Assembly: GCA_024688685.1 (NCBI GenBank)
Contig: JAILDX010000035.1
Location: 1 to 64,000 of the forward strand
Origin: Saccharofermentans sp.
Lineage (GTDB): Bacteria > Bacillota > Clostridia > Saccharofermentanales > Saccharofermentanaceae
DNA: 64,000 nucleotides
Reading direction: 5' to 3'
Part shown: positions 50,528 to 59,469 of the stretch, piece by piece
Layout of the letters: every line of letters starts with the position of its first letter
Position numbering within the stretch: the stretch's first letter is position 1
Made by a program: the position numbers and the translations under genes
Notes under the pieces: generated by a model
What the model was told of the DNA's origin: nothing
Database searches by the model: none
Seen by the model: only the letters and a program-made list of their open reading frames with translations

Positions 50528-53251
50528 ATGATTTCCTTTAAAAAGATTATGGGTCTGGTCTTATCATCAGCCTTGGTAGTAAGTGCTATGTCGGTGAATG
50601 TATTTGCTGCTTCTGTTGTAGACTCCGGCGTTACAGATGTGTATGACTGGGAGTTCCTTAGTGACTGTACTTTGAATATTGCGGTTAAAGAAAGCTATTC
50701 TTTAGACCTTGAAGATATTCCGGCTGAATTTATGATAGCAGCCGCGACTGTTAATATTGATATATCCGGCTGTGATTACTCAGGAAAAGATCTGGCTGTG
50801 TGGGGATACTACGAGACAAACGGTGAGGAAAAGGTTTCCAATATCAATACTCTTAATATCATAGGCAATGATACAGGAGATGGTAATGTAAGGCTGAGGA
50901 TTTACGACTTCCCCACAATGGAGAATCTCAATCTTCCTGATAACTATACTTTCAGTGAGTATCACTTTAACGATGTTGGTCTGAGATTTCTTGAAGTGCC
51001 CGATACAGTTACCTGCTTGTCTGTAAATAATTGCAGAAATCTGTTTGATCTTGAAGCAGAAGGTGATTTAGAGTGCTTAATGCTTGATGATGTTGGCATT
51101 TCCAATATCCTTATCCCGGAATCATATGGTTATGTTTGTTTAAGCGGTGAGAGTTTCGAGATTGCAGAAATCGAAGAGGGCAGGACTTCACTTAACAGTA
51201 ATATGTTTGAAGGATGCACGAACCTTTGGACCATAGACATTCCCGCTTCTGTTACAGAGATCGAGTATGCAGCATTCAGAGGCTGCTCTGGTCTGGAAAA
51301 TGTTAACATTCCGGGTAATCTTGTTTCGATAGGAGCCAGTGCATTTCAGGGAACTGCCATTGAGGAGATTTCAATCCCTGAAGGTGTTGATATGATTGAA
51401 CCATCGACTTTTGAAGAATGCTCGAGCCTTGAGGTCGTATCGATTCCTGATTCTGTTACAGCAATCGGGGATGCAGCATTCAGAGGCTGCTCTGGTCTGG
51501 AAAATGTTAACATTCCGGATAATCTTGTTTCGATAGGAGCAGGTGCATTCCAGGGGACTGCCATTAGTATTTTTTCAATCCCTGAAGGTATTGATACGAT
51601 TGAGCCATCGGCTTTTGCAGAATGCCCGAACCTTGAGGCAGTAACGATTCCCGCTTCTGTTACAGAGATTGAGTATGCAGCATTCAGAGGCTGCTCTGGT
51701 CTGGAAAATGTTAACATTCCGGATAATCTTGTTTCGATAGGAGCCAGTGCATTTCAGGGAACTGCCATTGAGGAGATTCCAATCCCTGAAGGTATCGATA
51801 CGATTGCTCCTTTGACTTTTGCAGAATGCGCTGATCTTTCTGGAGTTTTCCTCCCGGCATCTTTGACTGATGTATATGATTCAGCATTTGAAGAATGTGA
51901 CAAATTAGAAGTTATCAATTTTGCAGGTTCCGAGTGGCAGTTTAAGCAGATCGCACTCCTTGATGACAATGGGGATGAGATAGGCAAGTTTGCCGATACC
52001 CTGGGTAATAATATTACCGTCAACTTCGGTGCTGAAGATCCCACACCTGCCAAAGTTCAGAAATGTACACTGAATCTCATAGATCTTATCGGCATCAATT
52101 TCAAAGTTCTCCTGCCTGCTGAGATACTCGACGATGCGGACGCTTACGTAACAATTAATGGAGATAAGTATCCGATCCCTTCCGAGACAGACAGTCAGGG
52201 AAGATATACATTTACATACAATGTAGTTGCAGCAGCAATGAGAGATGACGTTGTTCTTTCCGTTTATACAGGTACCGGAGCAAAGTACCCGCTCCTTGAC
52301 AAGGATAATCAGCTTGTTACCGATACAGGTTTCGTTTATTCGGCAGAACAGTATGTCGCTGATGCACAGGCAAGCGGATCAGCTGATGCGAACCTCCTTA
52401 AAATGATGACCCGCATGCTCGATTACGGTAAGTTCGCACAGATCAATTTCAACTATAACCCCGGGGAGGGTGAGTTCTCTCCTACAGGCGAGGCTGACAC
52501 AGCCGCAGTAAAGCTCTCGGACCTTGCTTTGTTTGCACCTGTTATCACATCTGTCGACGGAGCAGGTATAACAAGAACAGGTTCTACCCTCTCTCTTGAC
52601 GAGGCAACTACGCTCTCTCACAACTTTACCATCACAAGCGGTTCAGTTGATGACTACCATTTCTTCGTAGATGGTACAGAGGTTACAGTCAATTCGACAG
52701 GCGACTACACACTCGAGCAGGTTGCTCCGGGCAAGTATAAGCTCTATATCAAGAGTATTGCAGCTGCTGAACTCCAGAAAGTTCATAAGGTCGTTGTCAA
52801 GGATTCTCAGGATAATGTGGTTATCAACGTTAAGAACTACAGTGCTCTGAGCTATGTTTACACAGTTCTTGAGAAGATCGGAAACAGTACTTCCGAAGCA
52901 AATGTCAAGCTTGTTAACCTTATGAAGAGTCTGTATCTCTACAACAGAGCTGCAATGGCTTACTGGGGGATTGAGGATGATGTGATCGATCTCGAGGAAG
53001 ATGAGGTTCCTGTAGTTCCTTTAGATGAAGCCGGGGAGGCAGCAGTCGCTGAAGAACCAGCCGAGGCTGCGGATGAAGAGGCCGCAGTTGCGGAAGAACC
53101 GGCAGTTGAAGCAGTTGAGACTGAGACAGCAGAGGATGAAGCAGAAGTATCTGAAGAACCCTCTGAGACCGTCGAGGAAGCAGCTGAGACTGCTCCTGAA
53201 GTGACCGGGGAAGAAGCAGTTTCCGAAGAGATCGAAGAGGACGCTGCCTGA
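50528..53251 (+). CDS. Secreted array protein 8: LRR_5 repeats, shared domain and acidic tail
   Basis: 907 aa. Signal peptide 1-27. Residues about 30-190 form a beta-rich lead region; about 190-460 are BspA/LRR_5 repeats of two alternating kinds (ITEIEYAAFRGCSGLE-like and LVSIGASAFQGTAIEE-like). Three blocks of 68 residues are nearly identical, also in DNA (204-bp period). Residues about 509-815 are the shared domain (GINFKVLLPAEI, EATTLSHNF, NYSALSYVYTVL, YNRAAMAYWGIEDD). The tail (about 816-907) is almost only Glu, Ala, Val, Pro and Thr. GGAGGTGG precedes the ATG. It is the last gene of the array; the 34-aa peptide gene follows about 110 bp later. Confidence 0.87.
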   Translation: MISFKKIMGLVLSSALVVSAMSVNVFAASVVDSGVTDVYDWEFLSDCTLNIAVKESYSLDLEDIPAEFMIAAATVNIDISGCDYSGKDLAVWGYYETNGEEKVSNINTLNIIGNDTGDGNVRLRIYDFPTMENLNLPDNYTFSEYHFNDVGLRFLEVPDTVTCLSVNNCRNLFDLEAEGDLECLMLDDVGISNILIPESYGYVCLSGESFEIAEIEEGRTSLNSNMFEGCTNLWTIDIPASVTEIEYAAFRGCSGLENVNIPGNLVSIGASAFQGTAIEEISIPEGVDMIEPSTFEECSSLEVVSIPDSVTAIGDAAFRGCSGLENVNIPDNLVSIGAGAFQGTAISIFSIPEGIDTIEPSAFAECPNLEAVTIPASVTEIEYAAFRGCSGLENVNIPDNLVSIGASAFQGTAIEEIPIPEGIDTIAPLTFAECADLSGVFLPASLTDVYDSAFEECDKLEVINFAGSEWQFKQIALLDDNGDEIGKFADTLGNNITVNFGAEDPTPAKVQKCTLNLIDLIGINFKVLLPAEILDDADAYVTINGDKYPIPSETDSQGRYTFTYNVVAAAMRDDVVLSVYTGTGAKYPLLDKDNQLVTDTGFVYSAEQYVADAQASGSADANLLKMMTRMLDYGKFAQINFNYNPGEGEFSPTGEADTAAVKLSDLALFAPVITSVDGAGITRTGSTLSLDEATTLSHNFTITSGSVDDYHFFVDGTEVTVNSTGDYTLEQVAPGKYKLYIKSIAAAELQKVHKVVVKDSQDNVVINVKNYSALSYVYTVLEKIGNSTSEANVKLVNLMKSLYLYNRAAMAYWGIEDDVIDLEEDEVPVVPLDEAGEAAVAEEPAEAADEEAAVAEEPAVEAVETETAEDEAEVSEEPSETVEEAAETAPEVTGEEAVSEEIEEDAA
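51239..51844 (+). repeat. Three near-identical 204-bp tandem repeats inside array gene 8
   Basis: The segment beginning GCAGCATTCAGAGGCTG recurs at 51269, 51473 and 51677, exactly 204 bp apart. Long stretches are identical between copies, including silent positions. Each copy encodes three LRR units (68 residues). Such young repeats can expand or contract by recombination or slippage without changing the frame. Confidence 0.9.
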
Positions 53252-53297
53252 TCTTCGCGTGACTCCATTGTTACAATATTATATAATCGTGTCATTG

Positions 53298-53326
53298 TTG
53301 ATTTTTAAAATGCAATAGTGTACAAT
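53298..53326 (+). promoter_or_regulatory. Promoter of the 34-aa peptide gene
   Basis: TTGATT (53298-53303), 17 bp, TACAAT (53321-53326), 33 bp upstream of the ATG. It has the same -35 form as the array promoters. Confidence 0.6.
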
Positions 53327-53359
53327 GTCACATAGATATGAGAGTAGGAGGATTAGCTC

Positions 53360-53464
53360 ATGGAGAAGGAAAGATACGAAGCAGTTGAGCTTGAGATCAT
53401 CGAGTTTGGCGAAGCTGCGGACGTTATTACATATAGCTGTAAATTCGAGACCCCTGAGTTCTAA
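53360..53464 (+). CDS. Candidate RiPP precursor peptide (34 aa)
   Basis: ATG at 53360 with GTAGGAGGAT upstream. The first two thirds (ERYEAVELEIIEFGEAADVI) are acidic with alternating hydrophobic residues, like leader peptides recognised by PqqD/RRE-type proteins; similar short peptides of the Y-E-x-P-x-[IL]-E-[IV]-[IV]-x-F kind are common in gut Clostridia. The last ten residues (YSCKFETPEF) would be the core, with one Cys and Ser, Thr and Tyr as possible sites of modification. It has its own promoter and a terminator 30 bp downstream. A radical SAM maturase, PqqD-like protein, kinase-like protein and peptidase are encoded 4-7 kb further on. Assignment as their substrate is inference. Confidence 0.6.
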   Translation: MEKERYEAVELEIIEFGEAADVITYSCKFETPEF

Positions 53465-53494
53465 TTCAGAGTTTTTATCGATCTGGTTTAATAA

Positions 53495-53521
53495 AGACTG
53501 CCTCATAATTGAGGCAGTCTA
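53495..53521. terminator. Bidirectional rho-independent terminator
   Basis: AGACTGCCTC and GAGGCAGTCT form a perfect 10-bp stem with a 6-nt loop. T-rich sequence follows on both strands. It ends the peptide transcript (plus) and the rfbA transcript (minus). Confidence 0.88.
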
Positions 53522-53547
53522 TTTCTGTTTATGAGATTCTCAGGATA

Positions 53548-54429
53548 TCAGACTTCGTCCTTAAGGTCGTTCAGTACGCCGGTAAGATACTGACCATATC
53601 TTGTCTTCTTCATGGAATTGGCAGCATCCTCAAGCTGATCCAATGTGATCCACCTGTTGTGAACCGCGATCTCTTCAAGACATCCGATCATCTTACCGCT
53701 TCGCTGAGCGGATCTGATCTCGCCGGCTGCATTGTAAAGACTGTCAGCTGTTCCTGCGTCAAACCATGAATACTCCTTGCCGAGTGTAATGACATGCAGC
53801 TGTTCGCGGTTAAGATATTCGTTATTAACGCTTGTGATCTCAAGTTCGCCTCTTGCTGAAGGCTTAATTCCTGTGGCTATGTCCACAACGCTGTTATCGT
53901 AAAAATAAAGGCCGGGAACAATATAATTGGACTTCGGGTTGGAAGGCTTCTCCTCAATGCTGAGCGCCTTGCCGTCATCGTCGAACTCGACAACGCCGAA
54001 AGGACGGGGGTCATTTACATAGTAACCGAATATGATAGCTCCTTCTGCCAGCGTCTTAACGGCAGTCCTGAGCTTCTGCCTGAAGTTGGGCCCGAAAAAG
54101 ATATTGTCACCAAGAGCCAGACACACGGAATCGTCTCCGATGAAATCCCTGCCGACGATGAACGCATCAGCAATACCGCGCTGAACGAGCTGCTCTTTGT
54201 AGGAAATACTTACTCCATACTTTGAACCGTCTCCCAGAAGATTCTCGAAAGACTTGCTCTCATCGGGAGGTATGATGATAAGGATATCCCTGATTCCTGC
54301 CTGCATCAGAGTTGCCATCGAATAGTAGATCAGCGGCTTGTCGTAAACAGGGAGAAGTGGCTTGCACACGGGAAGTGTGATCGGGTGAAGTCTTGTGCCT
54401 TTGCCGGCTGCCAGGATAATGCCTTTCAT
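53548..54429 (-). CDS. rfbA: Glucose-1-phosphate thymidylyltransferase
   Basis: 293 aa, the usual length. It makes dTDP-glucose from glucose 1-phosphate and dTTP, the first step to dTDP-rhamnose and related sugars. The nucleotide-binding signature is LAAGKGTRLHPIT near the N-terminus (most members have LAGGxGTR). Further family motifs are LLPVYDKPLIYYSMATLMQAG, LLGDGSKYG, CLALGDNIFFG, VVEFDDDG with SIEEKPSNPKSN, and ARGELEITSVN. The rest of the rhamnose pathway (rfbBCD) is not in the window. It stands alone on the minus strand between the peptide gene and the next operon and shares the bidirectional terminator. Confidence 0.93.
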   Translation of the reverse strand: MKGIILAAGKGTRLHPITLPVCKPLLPVYDKPLIYYSMATLMQAGIRDILIIIPPDESKSFENLLGDGSKYGVSISYKEQLVQRGIADAFIVGRDFIGDDSVCLALGDNIFFGPNFRQKLRTAVKTLAEGAIIFGYYVNDPRPFGVVEFDDDGKALSIEEKPSNPKSNYIVPGLYFYDNSVVDIATGIKPSARGELEITSVNNEYLNREQLHVITLGKEYSWFDAGTADSLYNAAGEIRSAQRSGKMIGCLEEIAVHNRWITLDQLEDAANSMKKTRYGQYLTGVLNDLKDEV

Positions 54430-54552
54430 ATGGGACCTCGCTTATCAGATTTATTGTTTTCTTTTATTCTATTCGCATTTTGGAATAAGTGCAAACATTT
54501 ATGCGGCAACGTGGTAACATATAGGAAAATATTTTTATAAAGGTGAATTACT

Positions 54553-56355
54553 ATGCAGGCAATAATACTGGCGGCCGGAATGGGCAAGCGTCTCAAGGAA
54601 CTTACACAGGACAACACCAAGTGCATGGTCAAGGTCAATGGGGTGACAATGATCGACCGCATGCTTCACCAGATTGAGAGAAAAGATCTGGAGCGCATAG
54701 TTATCGTTGTCGGTTATGAAGGCCAGAAGCTGATCGACTACATTGCCACACTCGGAATAAAGACACCGATTATCTATATTGAGAATCCGATCTACGACAA
54801 GACAAACAACATTTATTCGCTGGCACTTGCCAAGGACTGGCTCAGTAAGGGGGACACGCTCCTTTTTGAGTCGGATCTCATTTTCGAGGACGCAGTGCTG
54901 GATGAGTTGCTGAACGACCCGCGTGATACGCTTGCACTTGTTGATAAGTATGAGTCGTGGATGGACGGCACCTGTCTCAAGCTGGACGATAAGGACAGGA
55001 TCATAGAGTTTGTTCCCGGCAAGCATCTTGATTTCAGTGACAGGGATCAGTATTTTAAGACGGTAAATATCTATAAGTTCAGCAAGGAGTTCTCATCAAA
55101 GTATTATGTGCCTTTCCTCGAGGCGTACCAGAAGGCCCTCGGCGAGAATGAGTATTACGAGCAGGTGCTGAGAGTAATAACGATGCTCGACCAGCCTGTG
55201 ATAAGGGCAAAGAGGCTCACGGGCCAGAAGTGGTACGAGATCGACGATGTTCAGGATCTGGATATCGCTGAGTCCATTTTTGCACAGGATAAAGACAAGA
55301 TGGTAAGTCTGATGGAGAATAGGTTTGGAGGTTACTGGAGATACCCGAAGCTCCTGGATTTCTGCTATCTGGTCAATCCCTATTTTCCGCCGCAGACAAT
55401 GAAGGATGAGATCAAAGCGAATTTTGATCAACTGATAACAGAGTATCCATCGGGCATGAGGGTTAACTCTCTACTGGCTTCAAAGAACTTTGGTGTACCT
55501 TTGGAGAATATCATTGTCGGCAACGGCGCAGCGGAACTCATCAAGAGCCTGATGGAGCTGATCGGAGGGAAGACCGGTTTTATCAGACCCACATTTGAGG
55601 AGTACCCGAACAGATACAGCCCTGATGATTCCATCTTTTATCAGGCAGGTGGAGAAAACTTTTCATATACGGCTGATGACCTGATCGGATTCTTCGGAGG
55701 AACGGATATTAATAATCTCGTCGTCATCAATCCGGATAACCCCAGCGGAAACTATATTTCTAAGTCCGATGTGCTTAGACTTGTCGACTGGTGTAATGAT
55801 CAGGATATCAGGATCATCGTGGACGAGTCTTTTGTTGATTTTGCAGACGAAGAGGATAATTCACTGATCCATAAGGAAATCCTGCTGAAGTATCCCAAGC
55901 TCTATGTCATGAAGAGTATCTCAAAATCATACGGCGTGCCGGGATTAAGGCTTGGTGTCCTTGCGTCTGGTGACGAGGAGACGATTGGCAGGATGAAGAA
56001 AGATGTGGCCATCTGGAACATCAATTCATTTGCCGAATTCTATATGCAGATATATGAGAAGTACAAGTCGAGTTATGAGAAGGGACTTGTCCTGTTCAGG
56101 AATGAACGTGCGAGATTTTCCAAAGAGCTCGGGAAGATCCCCGGTATCAGAATCATACCGTCGCAGGCTAATTATCTGACGATTGAGCTTACGGGTTCCC
56201 TGACTGCATATGAGGTCACGAGACAACTGCTGTGCGATTACAACATTATCGTCAAGGACCTTACAGGCAAGATCGGACCACGGTATATACGTGTCGCAGT
56301 AAGAGACGAAGTTGACAATAACAAGTTCCTTAGCGCCCTCCGAAATGTGTTATAA
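54553..56355 (+). CDS. Bifunctional nucleotidyltransferase / PLP-dependent aminotransferase-fold protein
   Basis: 600 aa fusion. The N-terminal half (about 1-245) is a LicC-like sugar/choline-phosphate nucleotidyltransferase (ILAAGMGKRLKELTQDNTKCM, then FESDLIFED). The C-terminal half (about 250-600) is a fold-type I PLP enzyme of the HisC/CobD group: GNGAAELIKSLM, NPDNPSGNYI, IIVDESFVDFA and Lys458 in SISKSYGVPGLRLG, which should bind PLP. Characterised relatives include CobD (threonine phosphate decarboxylase) and phosphonate-pathway PntC fusions. A plausible product is a CDP-activated amino-alcohol phosphate used to decorate a surface polymer; no PEP mutase gene is near, so a phosphonate route is not supported here. 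The yvcK-like gene starts 34 nt downstream. Confidence 0.85.
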   Translation: MQAIILAAGMGKRLKELTQDNTKCMVKVNGVTMIDRMLHQIERKDLERIVIVVGYEGQKLIDYIATLGIKTPIIYIENPIYDKTNNIYSLALAKDWLSKGDTLLFESDLIFEDAVLDELLNDPRDTLALVDKYESWMDGTCLKLDDKDRIIEFVPGKHLDFSDRDQYFKTVNIYKFSKEFSSKYYVPFLEAYQKALGENEYYEQVLRVITMLDQPVIRAKRLTGQKWYEIDDVQDLDIAESIFAQDKDKMVSLMENRFGGYWRYPKLLDFCYLVNPYFPPQTMKDEIKANFDQLITEYPSGMRVNSLLASKNFGVPLENIIVGNGAAELIKSLMELIGGKTGFIRPTFEEYPNRYSPDDSIFYQAGGENFSYTADDLIGFFGGTDINNLVVINPDNPSGNYISKSDVLRLVDWCNDQDIRIIVDESFVDFADEEDNSLIHKEILLKYPKLYVMKSISKSYGVPGLRLGVLASGDEETIGRMKKDVAIWNINSFAEFYMQIYEKYKSSYEKGLVLFRNERARFSKELGKIPGIRIIPSQANYLTIELTGSLTAYEVTRQLLCDYNIIVKDLTGKIGPRYIRVAVRDEVDNNKFLSALRNVL

Positions 56356-56389
56356 TCTCACCTAAAGTCAGTAAAGCGAGAGTGAACAA

Positions 56390-57334
56390 ATGAAAAAAGT
56401 CGTTGTATTTGGCGGTGGTACGGGAATATCAAATCTCCTTTCGGGATTAAAGCTCTTCCCGCTTGACGTTACCACTGTAGTAGCCGTAAGTGATAATGGA
56501 AGCAGTACGGGTGTCCTCAAAGAGGAGCTTGATATCCCCGCGGTAGGTGACATCGGTAAGGTGCTCCTGTCGATGGCGAATGTGGATCAGGATTTTATCG
56601 ATCTGCTGCGTTACCGTTTCTACAAGGAAGGAACGTCCCTTCACAACCATCCTGTCCGCAACATAATGCTTGCGGCTCTGATAGACACCAAGGGAAGCCT
56701 TACCGAAGCGACAAAGTATATGGCGAAGATACTTCAGGTAAAGGGTACGGTTCTGCCGCTTACAGAGGACAAGGTCGAGCTTGTCGGCGAAGGAAAGCGC
56801 AGCAATAAGGAATACTTCGGCGAGGAGTGTGTCAGCCAGAACATAAGCAAGATAAAGAAGCTCAGATACGATCATGAGGTTCACGTCAATAAAGAGATAA
56901 CCGATGCTATAAAGGATGCGGACCTGATCATTTTCAGCCCCGGAAGTCTATATACGAGCATACTGCCGCATCTTCTCGCACATCAGATCGTTGAGGCACT
57001 TAATGAAGCAAAGGCTCCTCTGATGTATGTGTCCAATCTTGTTACCCAGCCGGGTGAGACTGACGGATACAGTGTTTCGGATCACATCGATGTCCTTAAC
57101 AGTTATCTTGACGGACGCAAGATCGACGTCGTCGTTGCAAATAACGGTGCGGTTGATAAGAGGATCAGACGTAAGTATCTCGATATGGAGCATAAGGATG
57201 TGGTGGGTCTTGACGGCATCAGCGATGTCAAGGTCATCGCAGGGGACATTTTCGAGATCGAGAATGAGAAGATAAGACACGATGATCTGAAGACGGCATA
57301 TCTCGTTTTCTCATACATCATGAACAGAGAGTAA
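56390..57334 (+). CDS. yvcK: YvcK/CofD-like protein (gluconeogenesis factor family)
   Basis: 314 aa, normal for the family. N-terminal FGGGTGISNLLSGLK nucleotide-binding loop, VSDNGSSTGVLKEEL, GDIGKVLLSMAN and the late motif DLIIFSPGSLYTSILPHLL with YVSNLVTQPGETDGYSVSDH. YvcK proteins bind UDP-sugars and affect cell-wall metabolism in Bacillus and Listeria. Here the gene is away from its usual rapZ-whiA neighbours, and conserved stretches differ (GDIGK for GDIRN, HNHPVRNI for GH..GN), so it may be a divergent paralogue. The radical SAM gene starts 3 nt after its stop. Confidence 0.85.
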   Translation: MKKVVVFGGGTGISNLLSGLKLFPLDVTTVVAVSDNGSSTGVLKEELDIPAVGDIGKVLLSMANVDQDFIDLLRYRFYKEGTSLHNHPVRNIMLAALIDTKGSLTEATKYMAKILQVKGTVLPLTEDKVELVGEGKRSNKEYFGEECVSQNISKIKKLRYDHEVHVNKEITDAIKDADLIIFSPGSLYTSILPHLLAHQIVEALNEAKAPLMYVSNLVTQPGETDGYSVSDHIDVLNSYLDGRKIDVVVANNGAVDKRIRRKYLDMEHKDVVGLDGISDVKVIAGDIFEIENEKIRHDDLKTAYLVFSYIMNRE

Positions 57335-57337
57335 TTC

Positions 57338-58723
57338 GTGAAGATAATCAAAAAAGGCACATCGTCGGTTGAAGGAATAATCGGTAAGAACAGTTTTCCC
57401 CAGGATGCGTCATACCGCCTTTCGAACTTCTGTTTTCTGCATTCAAAGGATGACATATATCTGGCAAAATTGACGCTGACTTCGGAGGTCATTTCTTTAA
57501 CAAAAGAAGAGTATTCCTTTCTGTCGGAAATGAAGTCGGTCAGACTTGATGATATCGAGAAGGCTGGACTTACAGAGCTTGTTAAGAAGCGCTATATCGT
57601 TGAGGAATCTTACGATGAATTCGTGAGATATCAGGATGTTCTGTCGATTACCAAGGTGATGCAGAAGAAGCCTCGGAAGGGATATGCCAAGTATACGATC
57701 CTTCCGACGACGGGATGCAATGCGAGATGCTTTTACTGTTTCGAGCAGGGGATGGTTGCTCAGACGATGAGTGATGAGACGGCGGATCGTCTGGTGGATT
57801 ATATTTGCGAGACGAATGCATATAACGGAACGGACAAGGAGATACATATCGACTGGTTTGGCGGAGAGCCCACGGCTTCCAGGAGTATTGTCACCCGCAT
57901 CTGTAAAGGACTCAGCGACCGCGGCGTAAAGTTCCGTTCCGGAATAGTGACGAACGGAAGCCTGATAACCCCTGAGTATGTTGAGAAGATGAAGTCCGTA
58001 TGGAATCTGAAAAAGGTTCAGCTTTCCATAGACGGCAGCAGGGATGATTATAATGTGCGCAAGGCGTATGTAAATCCCGCACTCCATAACTATGATACTG
58101 TTCTGAAGGCGATCGGTTATCTGGCTGATGCGGATATCCGTGTTGTGCTCAGATGCAACGTCGATATTGAGAATATTGACCGTATCGACGATCTTATCCT
58201 TGACCTTAAGCGGGAACTGACTGATAAGGGAAGGAAAACGGTCAGGCTCTATTTTGCTCCGCTCCATCAATCTATGGCGGGCGACGGCATCGAAGTGCTT
58301 ATGCGGAAGATAAACAAGGCATATGACCGCATGGAAGAACTGGGTGCAGGGGAATTGATCTCGTTCCCGATAAGCAACACATTCAAAGTTAATTTCTGCA
58401 TGGCGGATACAATGGATACAAACGTGATAATAATGCCTGACGGGTCTTTCAATAACTGTGAGAACCTGCCGGATAACCACTGCTGGGGAAACATCTTTGA
58501 CGGGGTGACGGATCCTGAACTGTATGACAGACTGAAGCGTCCGACTGAGACCGACGAAGAGTGCAGGCACTGCACGTTCCTTCCCGAGTGCACATCATAC
58601 CGCAAGACGTCCTGTCCTGTAACTATATCCCATTGTGCCAGGTATGAAGCAATACGCAATGAGTATGCGATGATCCGCAACTACAATTCCTCCGATGCTG
58701 AAGAGGGAGAGGATCCATGCTGA
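57338..58723 (+). CDS. Radical SAM/SPASM peptide maturase
   Basis: 461 aa. Residues 1-115 are a winged-helix-like N-terminal region of the kind that binds precursor peptides. The radical SAM core has the CxxxCxxC motif Cys127, Cys131 and Cys134 (TTGCNARCFYCFEQG), which binds the 4Fe-4S cluster that splits S-adenosylmethionine, followed by DWFGGEP. The C-terminal SPASM domain has many cysteines (FCMADTMDT, FNNCENLPDNHCWGN, EECRHCTFLPEC, CPVTISHC) for auxiliary clusters. Enzymes of this type install thioether or carbon-carbon crosslinks in ribosomal peptides. The start is GTG. It overlaps the next gene by 7 bp. Its likely substrate is the 34-aa peptide at 53360. Confidence 0.9.
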   Translation: MKIIKKGTSSVEGIIGKNSFPQDASYRLSNFCFLHSKDDIYLAKLTLTSEVISLTKEEYSFLSEMKSVRLDDIEKAGLTELVKKRYIVEESYDEFVRYQDVLSITKVMQKKPRKGYAKYTILPTTGCNARCFYCFEQGMVAQTMSDETADRLVDYICETNAYNGTDKEIHIDWFGGEPTASRSIVTRICKGLSDRGVKFRSGIVTNGSLITPEYVEKMKSVWNLKKVQLSIDGSRDDYNVRKAYVNPALHNYDTVLKAIGYLADADIRVVLRCNVDIENIDRIDDLILDLKRELTDKGRKTVRLYFAPLHQSMAGDGIEVLMRKINKAYDRMEELGAGELISFPISNTFKVNFCMADTMDTNVIIMPDGSFNNCENLPDNHCWGNIFDGVTDPELYDRLKRPTETDEECRHCTFLPECTSYRKTSCPVTISHCARYEAIRNEYAMIRNYNSSDAEEGEDPC

Positions 58724-59430
58724 AATACTACTGCTTTGCAGACCGCACGATCCGTGTTTCTTCTATATACGATGAGGTTCATCAGGTCTGCCGCCTTTAT
58801 GAGATACCGGCAACTGATAACGTCGATATCGATGTAGTGATCACTCAGGAAGATATTGATCTTGAGCAGAGCAAATCCGAGCTTGTGTACAGATACGACC
58901 GCGAAAGCATTCTGGAGAATCTTGCAGTTTACCGTAAGATAAGCGAGAAAATGCCTTATTTTGATACCTTCCTGATGCACGGTTCAGTGGTCTCAGTTGA
59001 CGGCGTGGCCTATATGTTTACCGCAAAGAGCGGTACGGGGAAATCCACTCACGCAAAGCTCTGGTGCGACCTTCTCGGCGAACGCGCAGTAATGGTCAAC
59101 GACGATAAGCCGCTGATATCTCTGGCGTCCGGAAAGCCTGTCGTGTACGGGACTCCCTATAACGGAAAACATGACAGAGGCAGCAACATTAGCTGCCCAC
59201 TGAAAGCGATCTGCGTTATAGAGCAGGCACCTGACAATTCAATAATCCCGCTGACACGCAAGGATGTGTATTCAATGCTCATCCAGCAGATATACCGCCC
59301 TTCGGACAAGACTGCTTACGCACGGACTTTGACACTGATCGATAAGATGACAGAGTCTGTAAGTTTCTATAAGCTTTTCTGCAATATGGACATAGAGGCC
59401 GCAAAAGTTGCCTACGAGGCAATGAGATAG
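58717..59430 (+). CDS. HPr-kinase-like P-loop protein of the RiPP locus
   Basis: 237 aa. The P-loop AKSGTGKST lies at residues 103-111 and an acidic Walker-B-like segment VMVNDDKPLI follows, with YGTPYNGKHDRG further on. This is the HprK C-terminal kinase fold without the HPr-binding N-terminal domain. Kinases of this branch sit in lasso-peptide loci, where a characterised one phosphorylates the peptide. Here it follows the maturase with a 7-bp overlap and precedes the PqqD-like gene, so a role in modifying the same peptide is likely. No helicase or metabolic context for HPr is present. Confidence 0.82.
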   Translation: MLKYYCFADRTIRVSSIYDEVHQVCRLYEIPATDNVDIDVVITQEDIDLEQSKSELVYRYDRESILENLAVYRKISEKMPYFDTFLMHGSVVSVDGVAYMFTAKSGTGKSTHAKLWCDLLGERAVMVNDDKPLISLASGKPVVYGTPYNGKHDRGSNISCPLKAICVIEQAPDNSIIPLTRKDVYSMLIQQIYRPSDKTAYARTLTLIDKMTESVSFYKLFCNMDIEAAKVAYEAMR

Positions 59431-59469
59431 TAGAATAAGACATAGTTTGGATACAGGAGTTTTAATATT

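Noticed and set aside
54553..56355. Phosphonate biosynthesis locus (PntC-like fusion)
   Set aside because: No PEP mutase or phosphonopyruvate decarboxylase gene is near. The CobD/HisC-like PLP half fits an amino-alcohol phosphate route equally well.
58717..59430. Housekeeping HPr kinase (hprK)
   Set aside because: It lacks the N-terminal domain and context of HprK and lies within a maturase cluster, so it is called HPr-kinase-like only.
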